NCBI RefSeq assembly: GCF_039522605.1
Contig: NZ_BAAADS010000006.1
Span: forward strand, 218,313-282,312
DNA: 64,000 nt
Source of the DNA: Lentibacillus siamensis
GTDB lineage: Bacteria > Bacillota > Bacilli > Bacillales > Amphibacillaceae
Reading direction: 5' to 3'
Below the pieces are notes generated by a model that saw only the letters and a list, made by a program, of their open reading frames with translations, ran no database searches and was not told the DNA's origin. Positions within the stretch are counted from its first letter, which is position 1, and each line of letters opens with the position of its first letter. Shown one piece after another: positions 16,761 to 25,139 of the stretch. The position numbers were made by a program, and so were the translations under genes.

Positions 16761-16793
16761 AAATTCGGGTGGTGCCTGGCACCACCCGAATTT
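16761..16793. repeat. 33-bp perfect palindrome with GGTGCC core
   Basis: AAATTCGGGTGGTGCC (16761-16776), one T, then GGCACCACCCGAATTT (16778-16793). The two 16-bp arms are exactly complementary. It has no T run and sits between two ordinary terminators, so it is not needed for termination. Similar GGTGCC-TGGCACC cores occur as dispersed intergenic repeats in bacilli. Confidence 0.8.
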
Positions 16794-16814
16794 ATCGGGA
16801 GAAGAGAAAATATA

Positions 16815-16845
16815 AAAGCACCCCTGAATCCAATCAGGAGTGCTT
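16815..16845 (-). terminator. pepF terminator
   Basis: AAAGCACCCCTGA and TCAGGAGTGCTTT pair with one mismatch around a six-base loop, just downstream of the pepF stop on the minus strand, followed there by A/T-rich sequence. Confidence 0.75.
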
Positions 16846-16853
16846 TGCTCAAA

Positions 16854-18665
16854 TCATTCATAGCTTTTTTCCAGTTCATCGACCAGCTTGCCGACATATG
16901 CGACTGCTTCTTTGATGGCATCCGGTTTGGACATGTCGAGTCCGGCTTTTTCAATCAAATCCTGGGGCTTCATGGATCCCCCAGCTTTGAGGACAGACAG
17001 CCACCGGTCAACTGCGGGCTGACCTTCTTCGCTGATTTTTTGTGCAACAGCGGTTGAGACAGTCAGACCGGCAGAGTAAGTATACGGGTATAATCCCATA
17101 TAATAGTGGGGCTGGCGCATCCAGGTCAGTTCGGCACCTTCATCAAGGATAACATCATCGCCCCAGAAGTTTTGCAGTGCTTCTTTCTTTTGTGTAGATA
17201 ATATATCTGCTGTAAGTGGTGTTCCTTCTTCAGCCAATGCATATACCCGGCGTTGGAATTCACCTTCCAGCAGATGGGTCACAAAATTATGGTAATAGGT
17301 TCCGAGTAATTGGGTGATAACCCATCGTTTCATCCGCTTATCATCTGTTTTGTTCAACAGATGGTTCGCGAGCAGCAGCTCATTTATCGTTGACGGTGCC
17401 TCGATAAAATAGGTGGATGGCTGCATATTTACCAGGGACTGATGCTGCCCGGCAAGATAGAAATGTCCGGCATGGCCGAGTTCGTGTGCGAGAATGAACG
17501 CTCCTCGCATGTTGTCTGTCCACGTAAGTAATATATACGGGTGCACACCATAAGGACTTGAGCAAAATGCACCGGTTGATTTTCCAACATTGTCTGCACG
17601 ATCGACCCATCGGTTATAGAGTCCCTTTCTAATTATTTCAGTGTATTCAGTACCCATCACTTCTAATGCTTCCAGAATCGTTTCAGCTGCTTCCTCGTAG
17701 GTTGTTTCCGGATTGAATTCCGGGTCCAGCGGCGCTTTCAAATCGTAAAAATGCATGTCATCGAGCCCGAGTTTTTCTTTTTTGAGACGTGCAAACCGGC
17801 GCATGTGCGGTGCCAGTTCTTCTTGAATAATATCGAGCTGGTTGTGGTACATTTCCTCTGTAACCTGCTGCGGCTGAAGCAGCATTTTGGTCACGGAGTC
17901 ATATGAACGAAGTCGCGCCATTGTAGCCTGTTTTGTGATTTCAGTGGCATAGGTTGCAGCATAGGTATTTTTGTACTTGTTTAATGTTTTGACAAAAGAA
18001 TCATATGCCCTGCTGCGGATCCCGGCATCCGGAGAAAGTTCATAGCGATCTTCATACAGTGCAAAAGACATTGGCAGCGATTCGCCATCTTTGCCAGTGA
18101 TTGAATCAAATTCCATATCAGATGATTTGCTTCGCTGATAAATCATATACGGCGCATTATGTATCTCGCTCAAAGCTGCCAGTGTTTCTTCAATGTCATG
18201 TGCAAGCGAATATGGCTTTTTTTCCAGAATATCCTGAAGCATCTTCTCATAATTTTGCAGTTTCGGTTCTTTTTCCAAAAGATATTCGATATCGTTTTGG
18301 TTCAATTCAAGCAGTTCAGATTCTACAAAGGAAATTTTTGACCCGATTGTAGCCAATACGGAAGAAACTTTTGTTGAGTCTGCCTGATTTGCTGGGTCAG
18401 ATCCGTCTGCTGCTGCCTTTAAACTTGCATACGCAGCCACCCGTATCAGGCGCTCCTGGAAATTTTCCAGCGCCTCCAAACAACTTAACAGGTTGGAAGC
18501 CTTTTTTGTCATTCTTCCTTTATACTGGGTAACTTCACTAACGTGTGCCTGCAGCACGGATAATTCATTCTCCCATGCTTCATTTGATTCAAATAAATCG
18601 GTTAAATCCCATGTTAATTCGGCTGGGACGTCGGCACGCACCCAACGATCGGCTGTGTTTACCAT
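16854..18665 (-). CDS. pepF: oligoendopeptidase F
   Basis: A 603-residue cytosolic M3-family zinc peptidase. The zinc-binding HExxH is HELGH in ILAHELGHAGHFYLAG near residue 392, with the downstream Glu in the STINELLL segment. It degrades short peptides and the usual length is about 600. ATG 18665 has AGGAGGT eight bases upstream, better than an ATG 18 bases earlier. Transcribed toward hemY with two hairpins between them. Confidence 0.95.
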   Translation of the reverse strand: MVNTADRWVRADVPAELTWDLTDLFESNEAWENELSVLQAHVSEVTQYKGRMTKKASNLLSCLEALENFQERLIRVAAYASLKAAADGSDPANQADSTKVSSVLATIGSKISFVESELLELNQNDIEYLLEKEPKLQNYEKMLQDILEKKPYSLAHDIEETLAALSEIHNAPYMIYQRSKSSDMEFDSITGKDGESLPMSFALYEDRYELSPDAGIRSRAYDSFVKTLNKYKNTYAATYATEITKQATMARLRSYDSVTKMLLQPQQVTEEMYHNQLDIIQEELAPHMRRFARLKKEKLGLDDMHFYDLKAPLDPEFNPETTYEEAAETILEALEVMGTEYTEIIRKGLYNRWVDRADNVGKSTGAFCSSPYGVHPYILLTWTDNMRGAFILAHELGHAGHFYLAGQHQSLVNMQPSTYFIEAPSTINELLLANHLLNKTDDKRMKRWVITQLLGTYYHNFVTHLLEGEFQRRVYALAEEGTPLTADILSTQKKEALQNFWGDDVILDEGAELTWMRQPHYYMGLYPYTYSAGLTVSTAVAQKISEEGQPAVDRWLSVLKAGGSMKPQDLIEKAGLDMSKPDAIKEAVAYVGKLVDELEKSYE

Positions 18666-18750
18666 AACTATTACCTCCTGCATTTAATTGCAAATCTCTA
18701 TTAATAGTATAAAATAATTGCAGGCAGAATGATATGATTTTTCAGAAACA

Positions 18751-18806
18751 NNNNNNNNNNNNNNNNNNNNNNNNNNNNNNNNNNNNNNNNNNNNNNNNNN
18801 NNNNNN
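18751..18806. other. assembly gap (56 N)
   Basis: An unresolved stretch between pepF and yhfH. In B. subtilis several genes (including gltT) lie between this heme region and yhfH. The N length need not equal the missing length. Confidence 0.99.
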
Positions 18807-18844
18807 TATGCAGAAATGGATTTTCAAAACGCTCCACTTAAATC

Positions 18845-18973
18845 TTATCTGGCCGGATGATCACATTCGTCACACAAATTTCCATAACAGTCTGCTTTCT
18901 CATTCATGGCCTGACCGCAGTTATGACACTTCTTTTTAGGCAGATTTCTGAAAAACTCAACGACGTTATTCAT
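18845..18973 (-). CDS. yhfH: YhfH-family small zinc-finger-like protein
   Basis: A 42-residue protein beginning MNNVVEFFRNLPKKKCHNCG, with two cysteine pairs (CHNC and CDEC) plus an additional Cys in ADCYGN. Pattern and length match the YhfH family of bacilli, which has no known function but looks like a metal-binding knuckle. The ATG at 18973 has GAGGAGG nearby. As in B. subtilis it is next to and divergent from yhfI. Confidence 0.85.
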   Translation of the reverse strand: MNNVVEFFRNLPKKKCHNCGQAMNEKADCYGNLCDECDHPAR

Positions 18974-19010
18974 GTGAATCCTCCTCTGATTTATTTATTA
19001 AACACATTGT

Positions 19011-19016
19011 ATTATA
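19011..19016 (-). promoter_or_regulatory. extended -10 of yhfH
   Basis: On the minus strand TGTTATAAT gives an extended -10 (TGnTATAAT), 38 bp upstream of the yhfH start. TTGACA occurs upstream but at only 13 bp spacing, so the extended -10 probably dominates. Confidence 0.5.
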
Positions 19017-19083
19017 ACAGTATGCAAACTGTCAACACTGTGTTACAACAAATTTAAAAAATATTTTAATGAGGTGAATGTCT

Positions 19084-19815
19084 ATGAAATTAACAGTAAT
19101 TGGACAGTGGGGCGGATATCCTGCTCCAGGTGGTGCTACATCAGCATATTTAATTGAAAAAGATGATTTTACATTATTGGTGGATGCAGGCAGTGGTTCG
19201 TTATCAAAGCTGCAGGAATATAAAGCAGCTATGGATCTGGATGCCGTTGTTATATCACACTATCATGCCGATCATATTGCTGATATCGGTGTGTTACAGT
19301 ATGCCTGGCTGGTGAATTCATATGTTACCGGCGAAAAGAAAATCCTGCCAATCTACGGTCATACGGAAGACAAAAAAGGTTTTGAGGGACTGACACACAA
19401 ATGTACAGAGGGAATCGCATATGATCCCGATGAACAGTTGGGGATTGGCCCGTTTCATGTTACCTTCCAGAAAACGGTGCACCCTGTTCCATGCTATGGC
19501 ATGCGTATATCTGATGGGAGCAGCACGATAGTTTATACAGCGGACACCGCTTTCAGCAAATCATGGTATGAATTTGCCAAAAATACGGACCTGCTCATTA
19601 CCGATTGCAATTTTTATGCCAATCAGGACGGATCCAAAGCCGGACATATGAACAGCTTGGACGGAGCAGCCATTGCTAAGGAAGCGAATGCCGGGGAACT
19701 TTTGCTTAGTCATTTGCCGCAATACGGAAACAACAATCAATTAGTGGAGGAAGCACGGCAGATTTTTACCGGAAAAGTTCGACTGGCACACGATGGGTTT
19801 ACATGGGTAAAATGA
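19084..19815 (+). CDS. yhfI: YhfI-like metallo-beta-lactamase-fold hydrolase
   Basis: A 243-residue protein with the metal motif SHYHADHIADIG (HxHxDH), then HPVPCYGMRI, YTADTAFS and the C-terminal HLPQYG, i.e. the RNase Z/ElaC-like layout of the metallo-beta-lactamase fold. The precise substrate is unknown. ATG 19084 is chosen over ATG 19078 because GAGGTG ends one base before the latter and 7 before the former. The neighbours yhfH and lplJ are the same as in B. subtilis. Confidence 0.85.
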   Translation: MKLTVIGQWGGYPAPGGATSAYLIEKDDFTLLVDAGSGSLSKLQEYKAAMDLDAVVISHYHADHIADIGVLQYAWLVNSYVTGEKKILPIYGHTEDKKGFEGLTHKCTEGIAYDPDEQLGIGPFHVTFQKTVHPVPCYGMRISDGSSTIVYTADTAFSKSWYEFAKNTDLLITDCNFYANQDGSKAGHMNSLDGAAIAKEANAGELLLSHLPQYGNNNQLVEEARQIFTGKVRLAHDGFTWVK

Positions 19816-19918
19816 ATTGGCATTTTTTCCTGGTTGGGGAATATTAGCTTCCGCGATACCGTCTACCGCCATCCAGAAATGAGTTGTCAGATAGGTATGA
19901 CGTCCCGGTGTATATCTT

Positions 19919-19947
19919 TTGATGGAGTGTTGGATTTGCATTACAAT
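19919..19947 (+). promoter_or_regulatory. lplJ promoter
   Basis: TTGATG (19919-19924), exactly 17 bases, TACAAT (19942-19947), 35 bp before the lplJ start and its AAGGAGG ribosome site. Confidence 0.65.
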
Positions 19948-19981
19948 AGGACTTGGGACGATATTACAAGGAGGACATGAC

Positions 19982-20977
19982 ATGAAATTCATTGATAATA
20001 AAGGAATAACTGATCCAAGTATCAACTTGGCACTGGAAGAGTATGTACTGCAGAATTTCGGTGAGAAAGATACATATCTGCTGTTTTATATTAATAAGCC
20101 GTCCATTATTATCGGCCGGAATCAAAATACAGTTGAAGAAATTAATACCAATTATGTTGACGAGAACGGGATTAAAGTGGTTCGTCGTTTGTCTGGCGGC
20201 GGCGCTGTTTATCATGATGAAGGAAACCTTAATTTCAGTTTTATTACGAAGGACGACGGGGAAAGCTTCCAGAACTTTGCCAAGTTTACGAAGCCGATGG
20301 TGGAAGCGTTGAACAATCTTGGTGTGCCGGCTGAACTGCAGGGGCGCAACGACCTTGCCGCCAATGGCCGTAAGATTTCCGGTAATGCGATGTTCTCAAC
20401 GAAAGGACGCATGTTCAGCCATGGAACATTGATGCTTGATTCGGAAATCGAGAACGTTGTTTCTGCGCTGAACGTAAAAATGGAAAAGATAGAATCAAAA
20501 GGGATTAAGTCCATCCGCAGCCGTGTCGCCAATATCTCCGAGTTTCTTGATGAAAAAATTACGATGGACGAGTTTAAGGAAATGATTTTACGTTACATTT
20601 TTGATGTGGAAGACGTGAAGGATGTTCCGCAGTATGAACTGACCGATGAAGATTGGGAAAATATCCAGCAGATTTCTAAAGAACGTTACCAGAACTGGGA
20701 TTGGAACTACGGAAAATCACCGAAGTTTAACATTCAGGAGTCTCACAAATTTGATGGGGGGCTTGTTGACGTTCGCCTGGATGTGAAAAACGGACTGATA
20801 GAAAACTGTAAAATCTACGGGGACTTCTTCGGTATTGGTGAGGTGAAGGATGTTGAACAAAAGCTGATCGATGTCCGCCATGAGCGGAAAGCAATTGAAG
20901 AAGCACTCGCCGATGTTGATATCCCGCATTATCTTGGGAAAATCTCCAAAGAAGAATTTGTTAATCTGTTATATTAA
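19982..20977 (+). CDS. lplJ: lipoate-protein ligase LplJ
   Basis: A 331-residue ligase, the same length as B. subtilis LplJ. It activates free lipoate or octanoate with ATP and attaches it to E2/GcvH proteins in the cytosol. Motifs: KPSIIIGRNQNTVEEIN, RRLSGGGAVYHDEGNLNFSF, and the invariant Lys segment GRKISGNAMFSTKGRMFSHGTLM. The C-terminal accessory domain is intact. ATG 19982 has AAGGAGG seven bases upstream. Confidence 0.95.
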   Translation: MKFIDNKGITDPSINLALEEYVLQNFGEKDTYLLFYINKPSIIIGRNQNTVEEINTNYVDENGIKVVRRLSGGGAVYHDEGNLNFSFITKDDGESFQNFAKFTKPMVEALNNLGVPAELQGRNDLAANGRKISGNAMFSTKGRMFSHGTLMLDSEIENVVSALNVKMEKIESKGIKSIRSRVANISEFLDEKITMDEFKEMILRYIFDVEDVKDVPQYELTDEDWENIQQISKERYQNWDWNYGKSPKFNIQESHKFDGGLVDVRLDVKNGLIENCKIYGDFFGIGEVKDVEQKLIDVRHERKAIEEALADVDIPHYLGKISKEEFVNLLY

Positions 20978-21024
20978 CTTTTCAGGCAGTTTACCGATTT
21001 CCGGTGAGCTGCTTTTTCAATAGT

Positions 21025-21160
21025 TGCAAATCCGAAACATCAACCGTCCATGGCAAAACATCAACCGCAAATCCGGAACATCAACCGCCCACGGCAAAAC
21101 ATCAACCGCAAATCCGGAACATCAACCGCCCACGGCAAAACATCAACCGCTCATGGCAAC
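21025..21160. repeat. tandem array with AACATCAACCG core (20/21-bp units)
   Basis: Six units beginning AACATCAACCG from 21036. Two types alternate: 21-bp units ending in CCCACGGCAA-like sequence and 20-bp units ending in CAAATCCGG, giving a 41-bp higher-order period. A partial unit precedes. Several overlapping frames are open but none has a credible start. The same core builds the larger array at 47221-47550. Confidence 0.88.
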
Positions 21161-21318
21161 ATATCGCAACCATTTCATCAGAAAAATGCTAGCGCTTCCA
21201 CTTGTAATCTGTTCGACAGTATTTTATACTTAAAATAGTTTAAAAATTATAAAGTTTACTGAATAAGGAAGGCTGACTTTTCAAGGAAGAGCAGAGCCTT
21301 TTGAATTTTTGCTTAAAA

Positions 21319-21338
21319 ATGAATGACTATTCATTCAT
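21319..21338. promoter_or_regulatory. FadR operator of lcfB
   Basis: ATGAATGACTATTCATTCAT is a full match to the 18-bp core operator of the Bacillus fatty-acid-degradation repressor FadR (TGAATGAMTAWTCATTCA). It is 26 bp upstream of the acyl-CoA synthetase start. In B. subtilis lcfB belongs to the FadR regulon, and long-chain acyl-CoA lifts repression. Confidence 0.88.
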
Positions 21339-21363
21339 CAATTGGGTAAAGGGGAGGAAACGA

Positions 21364-22902
21364 ATGAATATAATCGATCAATTGTCACTGACAGCTCAGA
21401 AACATCCGCAAAAAACAGCATATGTTTTTCAGGATTCGGAAACAACCTATTTGGAGTTGGAAGGAATGATTTCTAAGTTCGCTTCCAGTTTGCAGCAGCT
21501 CGGTTATAGGAAAGGGGATCATATTGCACTTGCGTTAGGTAACAGTCCATATTATGTTATTGCGCTGTATGGTGCGCTGCGTGTCGGTGCAGTTGTCATT
21601 CCGGTTAATCCGATGTACACTCCGCATGAGCTTGATTACATCCTGAAAAATGGGGATGTGAAAGGAATTATCACGATGGACATGCTGATGGAAAAATTTG
21701 AAGCGATTGCCAATCAGCTGACGGATGTTAAACATTACATATGCTGTGATACAGGGTCAAGCAGGTCTTTTGACGACAGCTCAGTGGCTAATAAAATGAA
21801 ATCGTTTACCGAGTTGATTAAAGCGGGGAGTCTGGGTGTTGAGACGCCCCAATTGCGGGATAGCGATACCGCGCTTATCCTGTATACTTCGGGGACGACC
21901 GGGAAGCCAAAGGGTGCGATGCTGACTCATCAAAATATCTACTCCAATGCAAAGGATACAGCAGATTATTTAACGATTAACGGGGAAGACCGGGTTATTG
22001 CTGCTTTGCCGATGTTCCATGTGTTTTGTTTAACAGTGTCATTGAATGCTCCACTGATGAATGGCGGCACGGTACTGATTATGCCAAAATTTTCACCTCA
22101 GGACGTTTTCAAGGTTGCTTCCGAACAAAAAGCGACCATTTTTGCGGGGGTGCCAACCATGTATAATTATTTGCTGCAACGTGCTGCTGAACCTACCGCT
22201 GATTTTTCAAGGATCCGGCTTTGTATTTCTGGTGGTTCATCCATGCCGGTTGCTCTTTTGAAAAATTTTGAAGAGGCGTTTAATGTACGTGTTTCAGAGG
22301 GGTACGGTCTGTCCGAGGCAGCACCTGTTACCTGTTTTAATCCGCTGGACCGTCCAAGAAAGCCGGGTTCAATCGGACAAAGTATTTTGAATGTGGAAAA
22401 TAAAGTCATGAATGAGTTTGGTGAAGAGGCGGAGACGGGTGAAGTCGGTGAGCTTGCCGTTTGTGGGCCGAATGTTATGAAAGGTTATTACAAGCTGCAG
22501 GAAGAAACAGAAATGGCTTTGCGGGACGGCTGGCTTTATACCGGTGATATGGCCCGTATGGACAATGAGGGTTACTTCTATATTGTGGACCGTAAAAAGG
22601 ATATGATTCTCGTTGGTGGCTATAATGTTTATCCGCGTGAAGTGGAAGAAGTGCTATATGAACATCCGGGTATCGCGGAAGCTGCTGTTATCGGCGCGCC
22701 ACACCCTGAGACAGGTGAATCAGTGAAGTGTTTCGTTGTGACAAAAGATCCGGCATTAACTGAGGATGTTTTGCTGGAATTCTGCAAAGCGCATCTGGCT
22801 AAATATAAAGTTCCATCAAAGATTGATTTCCTGGATGAGCTGCCCAAAAATACAACCGGAAAAATTTTGCGAAAAAGTCTTCGCGATAAAGTGAATCAAT
22901 AA
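21364..22902 (+). CDS. lcfB: long-chain acyl-CoA synthetase LcfB
   Basis: A 512-residue adenylate-forming enzyme that activates fatty acids with ATP and CoA for beta-oxidation. AMP-binding motif LYTSGTTGKPKGAMLTH (near 175-190), then YGLSEAAP, GWLYTGDMARMD, DRKKDMILVGGYNVYPREVE and the catalytic Lys in NTTGKILRKSL. ATG 21364 follows GGGGAGGAAA. Length and position after lplJ match B. subtilis yhfL/lcfB; an intervening yhfK is missing. A FadR operator lies directly upstream. Confidence 0.93.
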   Translation: MNIIDQLSLTAQKHPQKTAYVFQDSETTYLELEGMISKFASSLQQLGYRKGDHIALALGNSPYYVIALYGALRVGAVVIPVNPMYTPHELDYILKNGDVKGIITMDMLMEKFEAIANQLTDVKHYICCDTGSSRSFDDSSVANKMKSFTELIKAGSLGVETPQLRDSDTALILYTSGTTGKPKGAMLTHQNIYSNAKDTADYLTINGEDRVIAALPMFHVFCLTVSLNAPLMNGGTVLIMPKFSPQDVFKVASEQKATIFAGVPTMYNYLLQRAAEPTADFSRIRLCISGGSSMPVALLKNFEEAFNVRVSEGYGLSEAAPVTCFNPLDRPRKPGSIGQSILNVENKVMNEFGEEAETGEVGELAVCGPNVMKGYYKLQEETEMALRDGWLYTGDMARMDNEGYFYIVDRKKDMILVGGYNVYPREVEEVLYEHPGIAEAAVIGAPHPETGESVKCFVVTKDPALTEDVLLEFCKAHLAKYKVPSKIDFLDELPKNTTGKILRKSLRDKVNQ

Positions 22903-22937
22903 CCCGGAAGAACATTTTCTCCAAAAATATCAGCACG

Positions 22938-22973
22938 TTTTAAGTCCGATTCGCTAACGAATGGGGCTTAAAA
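22938..22973 (+). terminator. lcfB terminator
   Basis: TTTTAAGTCCGATTCG and CGAATGGGGCTTAAAA pair around CTAA with two G-T or mismatched positions, 36 bp after the lcfB stop. Confidence 0.7.
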
Positions 22974-23087
22974 TTTGTCTGTTCCTTTTGCTGATTCCAG
23001 GTGAGCTAAGGAAATTGCCATGAATACATTACTGCATAAAAACTGCACTGTCCTGGCATACTTCTAGTAAAAAGGATGGTGGCTACT

Positions 23088-23228
23088 ATGGAAAGAGAAC
23101 AAAATGTGCCGGAATTGGCGACCTTTACACTGCTGAATCCCGATTTTCATGCACGGGTCGATCAAACAGCTAATGAATCGTCAGGTGAGACGAATTCCAA
23201 CAGTGAAAATAACGCACCGGAACAGTAG
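23088..23228 (+). CDS. 46-residue acidic hypothetical protein
   Basis: ATG 23088 preceded by AAAGGATGGTGG opens a 46-residue frame beginning MEREQNVPELATFTLLNPDF and ending in a Ser/Asn/Glu-rich tail. No membrane segment, Cys or known motif. I do not recognise it. It lies between the lcfB terminator and comK. It may be a short conserved protein of this genus or a chance frame; the ribosome site and sensible composition favour a real gene modestly. Confidence 0.45.
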   Translation: MEREQNVPELATFTLLNPDFHARVDQTANESSGETNSNSENNAPEQ

Positions 23229-23272
23229 TTTGTGCCGGTTATCGAAATGAATAAAAAAAGTGTTGAAAATTA

Positions 23273-23293
23273 CAAAAATAGATACCATTTTTG
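23273..23293. promoter_or_regulatory. inverted repeat in the comK upstream region
   Basis: CAAAAAT (23273-23279), seven bases, ATTTTTG (23287-23293), about 67 bp before comK. It resembles the A-tract/T-tract dyads that ComK recognises, but the spacing between A and T tracts is nine rather than the canonical five bases, so autoregulation is only suggested. Confidence 0.35.
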
Positions 23294-23359
23294 TGAAAAA
23301 TTTGGTAAATTAGTAGTAGGCCTTTTTCTTTTCCTGAAATATGGAAAGGATGTTTACGA

Positions 23360-23893
23360 ATGACTGATTTACTTTTTAATGAATTTTATATTCCAACACA
23401 CGAAGTTACTCCTCTTACACTGGCCGTTTTGGCAAAAGTTGATCAGAACGGAAACTCCAATACGTGTGTGCTTGAGGAACAAGCTGAATATTTTGTTTCG
23501 TTTTCCTCCAGCAAAATCATCGACAATGCATGCAAGTTTTTCGGCTCCAGTCTCCGGGGCAGGCAGGATGGAACCAGGGACATCTGTGGTATTACCCACA
23601 AAGCGCCGATAGCTGTTGATCCTTCCAGCGGCATGTATTTTTTCCCGACAACTTCACCCGCAAACTCAAAATGTTCATGGATTGCCCACTCGCATATTGA
23701 TCAGGTAACTCAGGTGGACAACAGCCACACGGAAGTACTTTTCAAAAATGGAAAGAAAATAACGATTTCTGTCTCATATGGTTCTGTTCTGAACCAAATA
23801 CAACGCACCGCGCAATTCCGCTACTTGCTGGATAATCGGATCAAGTATTTGCTGAAACAGAATGCTGATATGGTGGCAGAGCCTTTTGCATAA
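23360..23893 (+). CDS. comK: competence transcription factor ComK
   Basis: A 177-residue member of the ComK family (192 in B. subtilis), the master activator of DNA-uptake genes. Recognisable segments: FFGSSLRGRQDGTRDICGITHKAPIAVDP, YFFPTTSPANSKCSWIAHSHI, and SVLNQIQRTAQFRYLLDNR near the C-terminus. AAAGGATG precedes the ATG. The neighbourhood (lcfB upstream, yhjD/yhjE/sipV downstream) is collinear with B. subtilis. The last 53 bp overlap the convergent yhjD-like gene. Confidence 0.93.
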   Translation: MTDLLFNEFYIPTHEVTPLTLAVLAKVDQNGNSNTCVLEEQAEYFVSFSSSKIIDNACKFFGSSLRGRQDGTRDICGITHKAPIAVDPSSGMYFFPTTSPANSKCSWIAHSHIDQVTQVDNSHTEVLFKNGKKITISVSYGSVLNQIQRTAQFRYLLDNRIKYLLKQNADMVAEPFA

Positions 23894-24230
23894 GTTCCTG
23901 GATAATGACTTCCACTTTTTTGCGGATTGCCGGATTAAAGTAATTTCGTTTTTCCTCGCGGCCGTTGGATAAAAACAGAAAAGATGAAAATGAATCATTT
24001 TTGTTTAGCGTAAGAACTTTGAGTTTGTTTTTTTGCATGCTTTTACGCAGTTGTCTGCGTTCATTCGCTGCTTCCGTATTCATTTTTTCCAGAAGGTCCA
24101 TGTACGGCTCCTTTATTTTAAACGATCCATTTTGGATATGCTGAATATCCTGCTGTATGACAACCATTGCCATCGAAAGAAACAGAAAGCGTGACGCTAG
24201 CTGGAATTCTTCTTCACTAAGATAGCGCAT
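23841..24230 (-). CDS. YhjD-like hypothetical protein
   Basis: A 129-residue protein, mainly helical with a Lys/Arg-rich middle (ANERRQLRKSMQKNKLKVL), starting at ATG 24230 behind GGAGGG. Position between comK and the yhjE-like gene, and the pattern EPYMDLLEKMN followed by basic helices, resemble YhjD of B. subtilis, whose function is unknown. Its 3' end overlaps comK by 53 bp tail to tail, so the two transcripts are mutually antisense there. Confidence 0.65.
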   Translation of the reverse strand: MRYLSEEEFQLASRFLFLSMAMVVIQQDIQHIQNGSFKIKEPYMDLLEKMNTEAANERRQLRKSMQKNKLKVLTLNKNDSFSSFLFLSNGREEKRNYFNPAIRKKVEVIIQELMQKALPPYQHSVSANT

Positions 24231-24432
24231 GATAATCCCTCCAATTATCGAACGTTTGTTCTAAAATTATTATATGATATACCAGCTAAAAAATACAATA
24301 AAAAACTTCGCGGAAAAGAAAGAGGCCAAAATAAAAATGCTATGCAGATAGTGAGGTTTACTTTAAAATAAAAGTAGACAAACTAGACAATGGAATATTT
24401 AATTGTTCGAGATGAATAGGGGACCTTGGCAA

Positions 24433-25083
24433 ATGTATTTGTTTAATCTCAGCATAGCTAATTGGAGACAATTATTGGAAGAGGACAAATTTGATGAATA
24501 TATTATGCAGTTACTGAACCAGTATGAAAGCCTTGGACCGATTCCGGGTATTATGCTTCCTTTTCTGGAGGCATTTCTGCCATTCCTGCCACTGCTCGTG
24601 TTTGTAGCTGCCAATGCAGCGGCATACGGTTTGTTCGAAGGTTTTCTATTATCATGGGCAGGGTCGAGTATAGGATCAATTCTAGTATTTTTGCTTGTCC
24701 GAAAACTTGGTGACAAACGGGTGTTTAAAAGGATACGCAAAAACAAACAGGTTCGTAAAGTTACTGCCTGGGTGGAGCGGCATGGCTTCGGTCCGTTGTT
24801 TTTGCTGATGTGTTTTCCGTTCTCCCCGTCATCCGTTATTAATGTTGTCTCGGGATTATCGAAAATAAGCAAACAGCAATTTATCCTGGCTGTGTTACTT
24901 GGAAAATCGGTTATGATCTTTTCCATCTCCTATGTTGGATCAAGTATCATGGAGTTTGCCAAAGAGCCGGTGAAAACTATAATTGTTGGAGTCTGTATCA
25001 CCTTGTTCTGGCTGATTGGAAAATATATTGAAAAGCGATTGCAGCGAAAAGCCTTGATCAAAGAAATTTCCGACCAGGATTAA
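24433..25083 (+). CDS. yhjE: YhjE-like TVP38/TMEM64 (VTT-domain) membrane protein
   Basis: A 216-residue membrane protein of the SNARE-associated/VTT family with about five hydrophobic segments. The family signature is seen in FLEAFLPFLPLLVFVAANAAAYG, then WVERHGFGPLFLLMCFPFSPSSVINVVSGLSKIS. Family members act in phospholipid scrambling or small-molecule transport; the role here is not known. ATG 24433 is chosen because AGGGGA lies nine bases upstream. As in B. subtilis it precedes sipV. Confidence 0.85.
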   Translation: MYLFNLSIANWRQLLEEDKFDEYIMQLLNQYESLGPIPGIMLPFLEAFLPFLPLLVFVAANAAAYGLFEGFLLSWAGSSIGSILVFLLVRKLGDKRVFKRIRKNKQVRKVTAWVERHGFGPLFLLMCFPFSPSSVINVVSGLSKISKQQFILAVLLGKSVMIFSISYVGSSIMEFAKEPVKTIIVGVCITLFWLIGKYIEKRLQRKALIKEISDQD

Positions 25084-25139
25084 TTTATTATCGAATTGGG
25101 TAAGATGGACAATGAGAAATGATTCTGGAGGAAAAGAAT

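Noticed and set aside
23273..23293. Canonical ComK box upstream of comK
   Set aside because: A- and T-tracts are present but separated by nine instead of five bases; kept only as a low-confidence inverted repeat.
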